This document shows, one piece after another, positions 56,801 to 64,000 of a stretch of 64,000 nucleotides of DNA. Where the stretch lies: contig JALTKS010000079.1 of the NCBI GenBank assembly GCA_027006175.1, positions 81,515 through 145,514 of the forward strand, read 5' to 3'. The notes under the pieces are model-generated. The model had not been told where the DNA came from. It saw only the letters and a list, made by a program, of their open reading frames with translations, and made no database searches. The stretch's first letter is position 1, and each line of letters opens with the position of its first letter. The position numbers were made by a program, and so were the translations under genes. The stretch comes from Gammaproteobacteria bacterium (GTDB lineage Bacteria; Pseudomonadota; Gammaproteobacteria; AKS1).

Positions 56801-56848
56801 TAAGGGGCATCAGCTTAGCTTAAAACTTGTACAATTAAAGGGTAAACA

Positions 56849-57742
56849 ATGAGCCAATTCCTTCTCGACAATGAGCAGGCCTATCAAACATGGCGCGCTA
56901 ATAAACTAGGCTCATATCCCCAGTCTGCGAGTGAACTCATTGTTGATATTGCTGACCCAAGAAGTCTAACCACTGCTGAAAAAGATCTAATGTCAGTTCT
57001 ATTTAAGCGCGCTAATATGTTGATATACAATACCAAATTAGGTGAAACTGAGGATAAAGACATTCCTAGAAAGTGTGGTCAACAACTTGGTTTAGCGCAT
57101 CTGGACCCGAATATGCTGGCAGATGACGATGGTATTACCTCGCTCACGGTTGTGCCAGGCAAGCTCAAACGGGGTTATATTCCCTATTCAGATCGGCGTT
57201 TGTTGTGGCATACCGATGGTTATTACAACAAACCAGACCAGCAAATCAGAGCGGTTATCCTTCATTGTGTGCGTCCAGCGGCAGAAGGCGGGGAAAATGG
57301 CCTTGTTGATCCCGAAATGATCTATATTCAGTTGCGCGATGAGAACCCTGAATACATTGAGGCACTCATGCATCCGCAAGCAATGACGATACCAGCCAAT
57401 ACAGAATCAGGTGAAATTACCCGTGAAGCACAGACAGGACCGGTTTTCTCCCTTGATATTGCAACAAACTGCCTCCATATGCGTTATACAGCGCGAACTC
57501 GCAGCATTGAATGGCGAGATGATACCGTAACCCGGCAGGCGGTTGATTACCTTGCCGGCTTATTGAATGATGAAAACCCTTATGTTTTCAATCATATACT
57601 GCAATCAGGTCAAGGGCTGGTTTGCAATAATGTTCTGCACAGCCGAACGGCATTTTCAGATGAGCAGGCTGACGGTGAGGGGCGGTTGTTATACAGAGCC
57701 CGTTATTATGAACGTGTTTCAAGCGATTTAGCGATTATTTAA
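56849..57742 (+). CDS. TauD/CAS-like Fe(II)/2-oxoglutarate dioxygenase
   Basis: 297 aa; LLWHTDGYYN HxD motif and NNVLHSRTAF distal His. Confidence 0.8.
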   Translation: MSQFLLDNEQAYQTWRANKLGSYPQSASELIVDIADPRSLTTAEKDLMSVLFKRANMLIYNTKLGETEDKDIPRKCGQQLGLAHLDPNMLADDDGITSLTVVPGKLKRGYIPYSDRRLLWHTDGYYNKPDQQIRAVILHCVRPAAEGGENGLVDPEMIYIQLRDENPEYIEALMHPQAMTIPANTESGEITREAQTGPVFSLDIATNCLHMRYTARTRSIEWRDDTVTRQAVDYLAGLLNDENPYVFNHILQSGQGLVCNNVLHSRTAFSDEQADGEGRLLYRARYYERVSSDLAII

Positions 57743-57751
57743 GCGATAAAG

Positions 57752-57964
57752 GTGCCGATTATGCTCTATTTGAGTGAAGTATTAATGCAAAATCACGATT
57801 TAAAGACATTTTCTGAGCTCCTGGTCGTGGTTGAAAAAGCAGCACAAACCAGTGGTGAAATTCATTTTAATATGGATGTGAAGCCAAGCTACCCAGACAC
57901 CCCTAACAATTGGGAAGACCGCCTGGAAGGCGCTTTTGCCGGAGTTTATTCGGTAACCATGTAA
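57752..57964 (+). CDS. Small uncharacterised protein
   Basis: 70 aa from GTG (or ATG at 57761); same strand and tightly spaced in cluster. Confidence 0.5.
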   Translation: MPIMLYLSEVLMQNHDLKTFSELLVVVEKAAQTSGEIHFNMDVKPSYPDTPNNWEDRLEGAFAGVYSVTM

Positions 57965-57996
57965 TATAAATCACATTAAGAGTATTACTTAATATT

Positions 57997-58704
57997 ATGA
58001 AATATATAAAGAATGAAGAAGTTAGAGACGCAGACAGTGCTGAAGATGTGCAACAAGCCACCGGCCTGCTCGAAGCGCGTTTACACGAATTAGAACAGGA
58101 AATGACCGAATTACCGGCTGGTTTTGAGCCGAAGCAAAAGGGTGAATTACTGATTCAAACATCGGCCATTCTGGTTGATCTGGAACGCGGCGAAGAAGCC
58201 TTTAACCATGCTCGTGAAGCCTTCGATATTTTTAAAGACATCGAAGACTGGGAAGCATTGGCACAAACCTGTAATAACATGTTTTTAGCGGATCAACCGG
58301 AGTCACTGGCTGCCCTGGGTCAGGGAATTTGGGTCGGCGTTACATTCCCGCAGGTCGATCCTGAGCTAACAGTGGCATTATTACAGCATGTTGTGAATGA
58401 AACACCGCCCGACTCAGATGGCGCAGCATTAGCCGCTGCCGTGGCGCATTATATTGCCGATATTCGTACTGAAGGTAAAAAGCACGAAGATCTGACCTTT
58501 TTCACCAATTCATTGCTGGGAACGGTTGCCAGACGCCATTCAGAGGTTGAATCGCAGGAACAATTTAAAGCCTGGTTCACGCGTATGGAACTGGATGATC
58601 CCGAGAAATTCCTTGTCCGTATGCGTAATGTGATTGATGTACTGGTACAAGAAGACTGGTGGATTGATCGTGATGCTATTTGGGCAACCTTACCGGTTAA
58701 TTAA
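57997..58704 (+). CDS. Uncharacterised, predicted all-helical (TPR-like?) protein
   Basis: 235 aa; stop overlaps the next start (TAATG). Confidence 0.6.
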   Translation: MKYIKNEEVRDADSAEDVQQATGLLEARLHELEQEMTELPAGFEPKQKGELLIQTSAILVDLERGEEAFNHAREAFDIFKDIEDWEALAQTCNNMFLADQPESLAALGQGIWVGVTFPQVDPELTVALLQHVVNETPPDSDGAALAAAVAHYIADIRTEGKKHEDLTFFTNSLLGTVARRHSEVESQEQFKAWFTRMELDDPEKFLVRMRNVIDVLVQEDWWIDRDAIWATLPVN

Positions 58705-59387
58705 TGATGTATTGGCAGGAAGACGAAGAAGAATCCAAACGCGTTTCCGATGCAATTGTTGATGTTGTGTACGGACTGGATTGCCGTAGTTTGCCTGTTG
58801 ATCATGCTTTTGCTTTATCAGAAGCCATCTTGGAACATTTACCCTGGCTTGTTGAAGAACAGGGCGCAGGTGTTCATCCAATCAGCATTCCAGAGGCCGG
58901 TAATGGCTGGTTGCGACCTGAAGGCGAAGATGAGTTATTACACCTATCAAAACGCACCAAGCTAACACTACGAATACCAAGTGAACGCTTTGACGATGCA
59001 GCCGTACTGTGTGGTAAGCAATTATCGGTTGCCGGCAATGAGATGAAAGTATTAAAAATGCGTGAGCGTTTATTGCAGCCGATGGAAACCGTGTTTTCTC
59101 GCTACAATGTTGTTGCAGAAGGCATGGATGAGACGAGTTTTATGCAAGATGTTATGCAAAACCTGCAAGCAATGGGAATAAAACCGCGTAAAATGCTGCC
59201 AGGGCGTGAACACACCATGCGAACAGACGATGGCATGCTTAAAACGATGACATTGATGATTGCGGATCTTTCTCTGGAAGATTCACTAAAAATTCAGCAA
59301 CAGGGAATTGGCCAGCATCAACACATGGGCTGTGGATTATTCATTCCACAAAAAAGTATTACGGAAGTCCATGAAGTACATGAGTGA
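58704..59387 (+). CDS. Cas6/Cmx6-like RAMP-fold protein (orphan)
   Basis: 227 aa; C-terminal QQGIGQHQHMGCGLFIPQKSI matches the Cas6/RAMP G-h-G-x5-G-h-G loop; N-terminal VVYGLDCRSLPVDHAFALSEAILEHLPWLVEEQGAGVHPI resembles the Cmx6 subfamily from memory. Confidence 0.65.
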   Translation: MMYWQEDEEESKRVSDAIVDVVYGLDCRSLPVDHAFALSEAILEHLPWLVEEQGAGVHPISIPEAGNGWLRPEGEDELLHLSKRTKLTLRIPSERFDDAAVLCGKQLSVAGNEMKVLKMRERLLQPMETVFSRYNVVAEGMDETSFMQDVMQNLQAMGIKPRKMLPGREHTMRTDDGMLKTMTLMIADLSLEDSLKIQQQGIGQHQHMGCGLFIPQKSITEVHEVHE

Positions 59388-59485
59388 TTAATAATATAAA
59401 TTGAGTTTATATCAGCACTTCATGTACAATTCAGCAAATTTTTTAACTATTGATTTGAAATTGAAAAGCGACGAGGAAATTCAAC

Positions 59486-59824
59486 ATGGCTTACGAACTT
59501 AACGGTAAAACAATTGAAGCAACGGAAGAAGGTTACTTACTTGAGATAAACGACTGGTCTGAAGAGCTTGTTCCTGTTATGGCTCAGGCTGATGGTATTG
59601 AATTAACAGATCGTCACATGGATGTTGTGATGTACTTGCGTGATCAACACGTTAACAATGGCGGCAATGAGCCAAATGAACGTACTATCATGAAAGACAT
59701 GGGTAAAAAATGGGGTTCAAAAGTAAGCTCTAAAGATATGTTTATCTTATTCCCTTTTGCACCGTCAAAGCAGGGTCGTAAGTGGGCAGGTCTGCCAAAG
59801 AGTACACGTAAAGGTGGTTACTAA
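59486..59824 (+). CDS. DsrC/TusE-family protein without cysteines (RspA-like)
   Basis: 112 aa; LNGKTIEATEEGYLLEINDWSEELVPVMAQADGIELTDRHMDVVMYLRDQHVN...LFPFAPSKQGRKWAGLPKSTRKGGY; no Cys. Confidence 0.85.
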   Translation: MAYELNGKTIEATEEGYLLEINDWSEELVPVMAQADGIELTDRHMDVVMYLRDQHVNNGGNEPNERTIMKDMGKKWGSKVSSKDMFILFPFAPSKQGRKWAGLPKSTRKGGY

Positions 59825-59833
59825 AAACGCCTA

Positions 59834-59852
59834 TTGATTACGCTGTAATCAA
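59834..59852 (+). other. First hairpin downstream of the DsrC-like gene
   Basis: TTGATTAC-GCT-GTAATCAA, 8-bp perfect stem. Confidence 0.65.
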
Positions 59853-59861
59853 GATGTTTTG

Positions 59862-59888
59862 AAAAGGCTGTCTTCATGACAGCCTTTT
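59862..59888 (+). terminator. Intrinsic terminator downstream of the DsrC-like gene
   Basis: 11-bp perfect stem AAAAGGCTGTC/GACAGCCTTTT with TTCAT loop and T-rich 3' side. Confidence 0.85.
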
Positions 59889-59916
59889 CTGTCTTAACGC
59901 TAAAAATTGGTGTCAC

Positions 59917-60510
59917 ATGAGCGACTCACCCTACAAACTACGTGAATTAAAACCGCATACGTTTATTTATGAAGTAGAAAATGCCTTGTCAGACGAACTG
60001 TGTGACGACATGGTCGCGCGTTTTGAAGCCAATGAAGAACAACAGCATGATGGACGAATTGGGCAAGGAGTGGATGTTGAACAATCCATTAAACGTTCAA
60101 CGGATTTGCGTATTAGTGGTCGTGAAAACTGGAATGATGTTGATGCAAAATTATTTGAATCACTCAGCAAAGCCTTAAATCAAATTTCTGCCGAGTTTCC
60201 TTTTTTTGCGGTGAATAAATTTCGTGATATGGGTTACCAACTGCAACGTACTAACGAAGGTGAGTTTTATCACTGGCATATTGATGGTGGTCCCGGTGAA
60301 TTCAGTCAACGACAGCTTGTTGCCATTTGGTATTTAAATGACGTTGAAGGTCCCGGTGGTACGACTGATTTTGCTTTACAGGAAATAAGTGTCAAACCAC
60401 AACGCGGTAAGCTGGTTTTATTTCCGCCATTTTGGACACACATTCATCGTAATGCGACATTAGAAAAAGGCGTGAAGTACATCGCAACAACCTGGGTTTG
60501 TTTTTCCTGA
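59917..60510 (+). CDS. 2OG-Fe(II) oxygenase (prolyl-hydroxylase-like)
   Basis: 197 aa; FYHWHIDGGPG HxD, FPPFWTHIHRNATLEKGVKYIATTWV. Confidence 0.8.
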   Translation: MSDSPYKLRELKPHTFIYEVENALSDELCDDMVARFEANEEQQHDGRIGQGVDVEQSIKRSTDLRISGRENWNDVDAKLFESLSKALNQISAEFPFFAVNKFRDMGYQLQRTNEGEFYHWHIDGGPGEFSQRQLVAIWYLNDVEGPGGTTDFALQEISVKPQRGKLVLFPPFWTHIHRNATLEKGVKYIATTWVCFS

Positions 60511-60531
60511 ACAAACAGTGTTAACAAGTCG

Positions 60532-61260
60532 ATGAGTCTGACATTAATTTTAGTCCTGACGCTGGTGTGCGTGTTCACCTACGCATTCGAAATTACGTTT
60601 GGGCTTGCTGGCACGATCATTATGTTATCGATCATGTCGTACTTCATTGATGCAAAAGTATTGGTGATCTATTCCATTCTTCCGCAAATATTGGTTGCTA
60701 CGATTGGTTTATCACGCTCGCCTAAAACAGTTAATTTAAACGTACTTGCCGGTATGGTGGGTGTTGCTGCAACAGGTTCTTTATTAGGATTTTATATCTT
60801 CAATCGAATACCAATAGAAACGTTTCGCATGATGCTGGCGGCTGCGATCTTCTTGTTTGGTTTGTATCTGGTGATTGCGCCGGGGCGATTAAAAATAAAT
60901 ACCTTGCTTGGTCGCGTACTGGATTTTATTGCCGGTATTTCACAAGCCTTGTTTGGTATTAGTGGCCCCATCGCCATGACACGACTTATTTCAACACACA
61001 CAGATAAGCTGGTTATTAGAAATTATGCCTTGGCTTTTTTCCTGTCCATGAATATCTTTCGTGGTATCGGCTATGCGATAAACGGTTCAGTGACCGAACC
61101 TATTATCGAAATGATGCTGATTTCAGCACCTATATTGGCAATTACGCTCTGGTATTCGAATCATTTGCATTTCAAAGTACCGGACGCGCATTTTAAACGG
61201 GTTGTTGCCTGGATTATCTTACTGGGTGGTGTGTCATTATTTTTTGCACAAGCTAACTAA
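60532..61260 (+). CDS. TauE/SafE-family membrane transporter (putative sulfite/anion exporter)
   Basis: 242 aa, about 8 TM; AGISQALFGISGPIAMTRLI. Confidence 0.78.
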   Translation: MSLTLILVLTLVCVFTYAFEITFGLAGTIIMLSIMSYFIDAKVLVIYSILPQILVATIGLSRSPKTVNLNVLAGMVGVAATGSLLGFYIFNRIPIETFRMMLAAAIFLFGLYLVIAPGRLKINTLLGRVLDFIAGISQALFGISGPIAMTRLISTHTDKLVIRNYALAFFLSMNIFRGIGYAINGSVTEPIIEMMLISAPILAITLWYSNHLHFKVPDAHFKRVVAWIILLGGVSLFFAQAN

Positions 61261-61310
61261 TTGTGCATTTTTGAGTATAATTAACCGAATTGAAACCAAA
61301 GACAGATACC

Positions 61311-61625
61311 ATGACAGATTCATATATTTTTGCTGCAAATTTAGATGATGTAAAACCGGGCAAAATGTTTCGGGTTAAGTTAGAAGGCAAACTACTTTTA
61401 CTCGCAAACGTTGAAGGCACTATTCACGCTTGTGATGAAATGTGTACCCACGAAGAAGTGTCATTGGCACTTGGCGCATTGCAGGGGAATTGCATCAAGT
61501 GTTCACTGCACGGCAGTCGATTCGATTTGCTAACCGGCAAGCCACTGGATGAGCCTGCAGATGAAGATCTACGTATCTATCCGGTAAAAATTGAAGCCAA
61601 TACCATTTTAGTCAATATTAATTAA
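61311..61625 (+). CDS. Rieske [2Fe-2S] ferredoxin
   Basis: CDEMCTHEEVSL...CIKCSLHGSRFDLLTGKPL; ATG at 61311 preferred. Confidence 0.85.
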   Translation: MTDSYIFAANLDDVKPGKMFRVKLEGKLLLLANVEGTIHACDEMCTHEEVSLALGALQGNCIKCSLHGSRFDLLTGKPLDEPADEDLRIYPVKIEANTILVNIN

Positions 61626-61655
61626 AAGCCACTGTGGTTTTTAACGGAGAGTTTT

Positions 61656-62777
61656 ATGAGTAATGCCGAAGCAGAAGCCAGGGAATTAATGCGTTCAATT
61701 ATTCAACGTGTCGCAACCGGTCCTGAGCTGAGTAAAGACATTGAACAGGAAGAAGCCCGAGCCGGAATGAAAGCGATTTTAGATGGCTACATTGATCCGG
61801 TACAGTCAGCGATTTACCTGATTGGCTTGCGCATGAAGCGCGAGACACCGGAAGAAAATCGCGGCATTCTTGAAGGCATTATCGATTGCATGGATCGTGT
61901 TACCGCCAACGTTGATGAGTTGGTTGATATTGGCGATCCTTACGATGGTTATAACCGTACTTTACCCGCATCACCTTTTTTACCGGCCGTCATGGCAGCG
62001 TGTGGAATACCGGCAGTATCACATGGTATGGAAACAGTGAGTCCTAAATTTGGTGTGACGCATCGTCAAATCATGCGCGCAGCAGGAAAAAATGATTCAC
62101 TTACGCCACAACAAGCAGCAGAACAAATTGAAAACAGCGACATTGGTTGGGCTTACGTGGATCAAAGTCAGTTCTGTAAAAAACTCAATGACCTCACTGA
62201 TTTTCGTACGTTGGTTATTAAGCGCCCACCGATTACCACGGTTGAAACAGAAACCATGCCGATTAAAGCGCGTGGTAAAACCCATCACGTTTGTGGTTAC
62301 GTGCACAAACCTTACCCACCTGTTTACGCTATGTTAGCGGCGCTGTCGGGTTTTGATAGTGCCTTACTGGTACGCGGTATCGAAGGCGGTGTCATTCCAT
62401 CATTGCGCCAAACCGGTAAGTTGTTTAGTTATGAAGGTGAGGTGGTTAAACGAGAAGCCGAGCCCACACCACAAGATTTAGGGTTTGATTATGACTTGCG
62501 TGCAGTGCCGGTACCTGAATCGTGTAAACAGGAAAGTGGCAGCATTGAGGAAGTAACAGGCGACTATAATCGTGATGCCTTTGCAAAAGCGGCGGTGGAA
62601 GCCGGGCTTGCGGCACTCGGTGGTGAGAAAACCATGACTTATGATTCACTTGTTTATGGCGGCGCAAATATTCTTTGGCATCTTGGTAAATACGAAGCAC
62701 TGACGGATGCCGCGGATGCGATACGCTCAGTACTTGATTCAGGCGAAGCGCTTAAACGTTTTAATGCATCGGTGTAG
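61656..62777 (+). CDS. Anthranilate phosphoribosyltransferase-like protein (TrpD2/YbiB family)
   Basis: 373 aa; AIYLIGLRMKRETPEENRGILEGI, HGMETVSPKFGVTHRQIMRAAG. Confidence 0.75.
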   Translation: MSNAEAEARELMRSIIQRVATGPELSKDIEQEEARAGMKAILDGYIDPVQSAIYLIGLRMKRETPEENRGILEGIIDCMDRVTANVDELVDIGDPYDGYNRTLPASPFLPAVMAACGIPAVSHGMETVSPKFGVTHRQIMRAAGKNDSLTPQQAAEQIENSDIGWAYVDQSQFCKKLNDLTDFRTLVIKRPPITTVETETMPIKARGKTHHVCGYVHKPYPPVYAMLAALSGFDSALLVRGIEGGVIPSLRQTGKLFSYEGEVVKREAEPTPQDLGFDYDLRAVPVPESCKQESGSIEEVTGDYNRDAFAKAAVEAGLAALGGEKTMTYDSLVYGGANILWHLGKYEALTDAADAIRSVLDSGEALKRFNASV

Positions 62778-62832
62778 TTAGTCGTACTATCAGCTACGTC
62801 ACTGACAGCACTCCCTGTTTTTGTAATACGAG

Positions 62833-63510
62833 GTGGTTATGTTATTGGAAATACCTAATATTTTATCGGCGCAAGAATTAAAGCATGTTCGTGCAGCGTT
62901 AGATCAGGCTCCGTTTATTGATGGCAAACTATCAGCCGGTTCCGCCGCGCAGCGTGTTAAAAACAATGAAGAAGTGGATGTGCGTTCACAGGACGTGCAG
63001 CAACTTAATAATTTGGTCATGTCGCGTCTGGTTGAAAATCCTGTTTATCGTGCCGCTGCATTACCAATGAAAGTCGCCGCACCGTATTACGCACGTTATA
63101 ACACCGGCATGTCTTATGGTGATCATGTTGATGATCCGATCATGCATGCAGATACCCCTTATCGTTCTGATATTTCTATTACGGTTTTCTTAAGTGATAA
63201 AACAGACTATGAAGGCGGGGAGTTGGTGATTAATACGCAGTATGGTGAGCATACAGTTAAGCTATCGGCGGGTGATGCGGTGATGTATCCTTCTTCAAGT
63301 GTGCATCATGTCAATGAGGTAAGCAGTGGTACGCGGTTGGTAGCGGTAACCTGGTTGCAGAGTTTGGTGCGTGAGCCGGCCAGGCGGGAATTGCTTTATG
63401 ATATGTATCAGGTGAAGGAGCAGTTGTTACAGACTACGCCGGATGATGAGAACACCAAGCGGCTTGATCGTAGTTATGTGAATTTGGTTCGGATGTGGGG
63501 GGATGTTTAG
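62833..63510 (+). CDS. PKHD-type Fe(II)/2OG hydroxylase (PiuC/YbiX-like)
   Basis: 225 aa; YNTGMSYGDHVDDPIM HxD, YEGGELVINTQYGEHTVKLSAGDAVMYPSSSVHHVNEVSSGTRLVAVTW. Confidence 0.9.
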   Translation: MVMLLEIPNILSAQELKHVRAALDQAPFIDGKLSAGSAAQRVKNNEEVDVRSQDVQQLNNLVMSRLVENPVYRAAALPMKVAAPYYARYNTGMSYGDHVDDPIMHADTPYRSDISITVFLSDKTDYEGGELVINTQYGEHTVKLSAGDAVMYPSSSVHHVNEVSSGTRLVAVTWLQSLVREPARRELLYDMYQVKEQLLQTTPDDENTKRLDRSYVNLVRMWGDV

Positions 63511-63515
63511 TCGTC

Positions 63516-63596
63516 AATACATTTGAATCGTTTTTCTGTCGCTAAGAACTCGCTACGCTCGTTCAAAATGCGACAGAAAAACGATTCAAATGTATT
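63516..63596. repeat. Long palindromic element: 27-bp perfect inverted repeat with 27-nt core
   Basis: Arms AATACATTTGAATCGTTTTTCTGTCGC / GCGACAGAAAAACGATTCAAATGTATT; core TAAGAACTCGCTACGCTCGTTCAAAAT. Confidence 0.92.
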
Positions 63597-63614
63597 TCCT
63601 TAATGCGTTATATA

Positions 63615-63687
63615 TTTAATGTATTTGAACCGCTAAGAACTCGCTATGCTCGTTCAAAATGCGACATGAGAGAGGTTCAAATATATT
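63615..63687. repeat. Second, degenerate copy of the same element
   Basis: Core TAAGAACTCGCTATGCTCGTTCAAAAT (1 mismatch) flanked by different arms AATGTATTTGAACC...GGTTCAAATATATT. Confidence 0.88.
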
Positions 63688-63731
63688 GCTTAGGTTTGAT
63701 GGCTAGCTTTCAGTAAGAGGGATTAAAAACC

Positions 63732-64000
63732 TTACTGCATTTCTTCTGATTTTTTGTACCATTCCTGGGCTTTTTCAGCATCTTGTTCAACACCCTGACC
63801 TTGCTCGTACATCATGCCTAAGGTCATGGCGGCGCCGGCCATGCCTTGATTGGCGGCTTTTTCAAACCATTTAGCGGCTTCGGCTTCGTCTTTTTCAATG
63901 CATTCACCCATCATGTACATAAAGCCAAGCCCATGTTGTGCGAAGGCGTAGCCTTGTTCTGCGGATGCGCGCATCCATTTCAGTGCAGTGGCATCGTCTT
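63732..64000 (-). CDS. Sel1-repeat protein, C-terminal part (continues past window end)
   Basis: ALKWMRASAEQGYAFAQHGLGFMYMMGE...AAKWFEKAANQGMAGAAMTLGMMYEQGQG repeats; frame open to window edge. Confidence 0.85.
   Translation of the reverse strand, partial: DDATALKWMRASAEQGYAFAQHGLGFMYMMGECIEKDEAEAAKWFEKAANQGMAGAAMTLGMMYEQGQGVEQDAEKAQEWYKKSEEMQ

Noticed and set aside
56370-64000. CRISPR array accompanying the Cas6-like gene
   Set aside because: No regularly spaced direct repeats seen by eye in this part of the window; the end-of-window repeats are only two palindromic copies without spacers.

Overview
This window looks like part of the chromosome of a sulfur-oxidising gammaproteobacterium. 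Calls come from reading the supplied ORF translations and the nucleotide sequence; no searches were run. Main blocks: (1) 1-5.1 kb, the end of nirB, nirD, a NasA-like molybdopterin oxidoreductase, a fused DmsB-DmsC-type electron-transfer/membrane protein and a DsrC-like protein that keeps only one of the two C-terminal cysteines. (2) A PEP-CTERM-like secreted protein with Ser/Asp/His repeats encoded by 54-bp tandem repeats. (3) Housekeeping genes: rep, roxA, purB, acnB, hflD, mnmA, rluE, cspD-like, clpS, clpA, infA, bpt, aat, trxB, ftsK, lolA, rarA, crcB, serS, cysG. (4) A minus-strand signalling cluster: NarX-like kinase, NarL-like regulator, rhodanese, HPt, receiver-PAS-GGDEF-EAL. (5) A complete reverse-type dsr operon, dsrABEFHCMKLJOPNR, on the minus strand (56.4 to 43.6 kb). 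(6) Divergent from dsrA, a plus-strand cluster: TauD-like dioxygenase, two uncharacterised proteins, an orphan Cas6/RAMP-like protein with a G-h-G-x5-G-h-G glycine-rich loop, and a cysteine-free DsrC-like protein. It is followed by a 2OG dioxygenase, a TauE/SafE transporter, a Rieske ferredoxin, a TrpD2/YbiB-like protein and a PiuC/YbiX-like hydroxylase. The most striking observations are the Cas6-like gene in a sulfur-oxidation neighbourhood with no visible CRISPR array, the three DsrC homologues with 2, 1 and 0 C-terminal cysteines, and prominent hairpins between genes of the dsr transcript.
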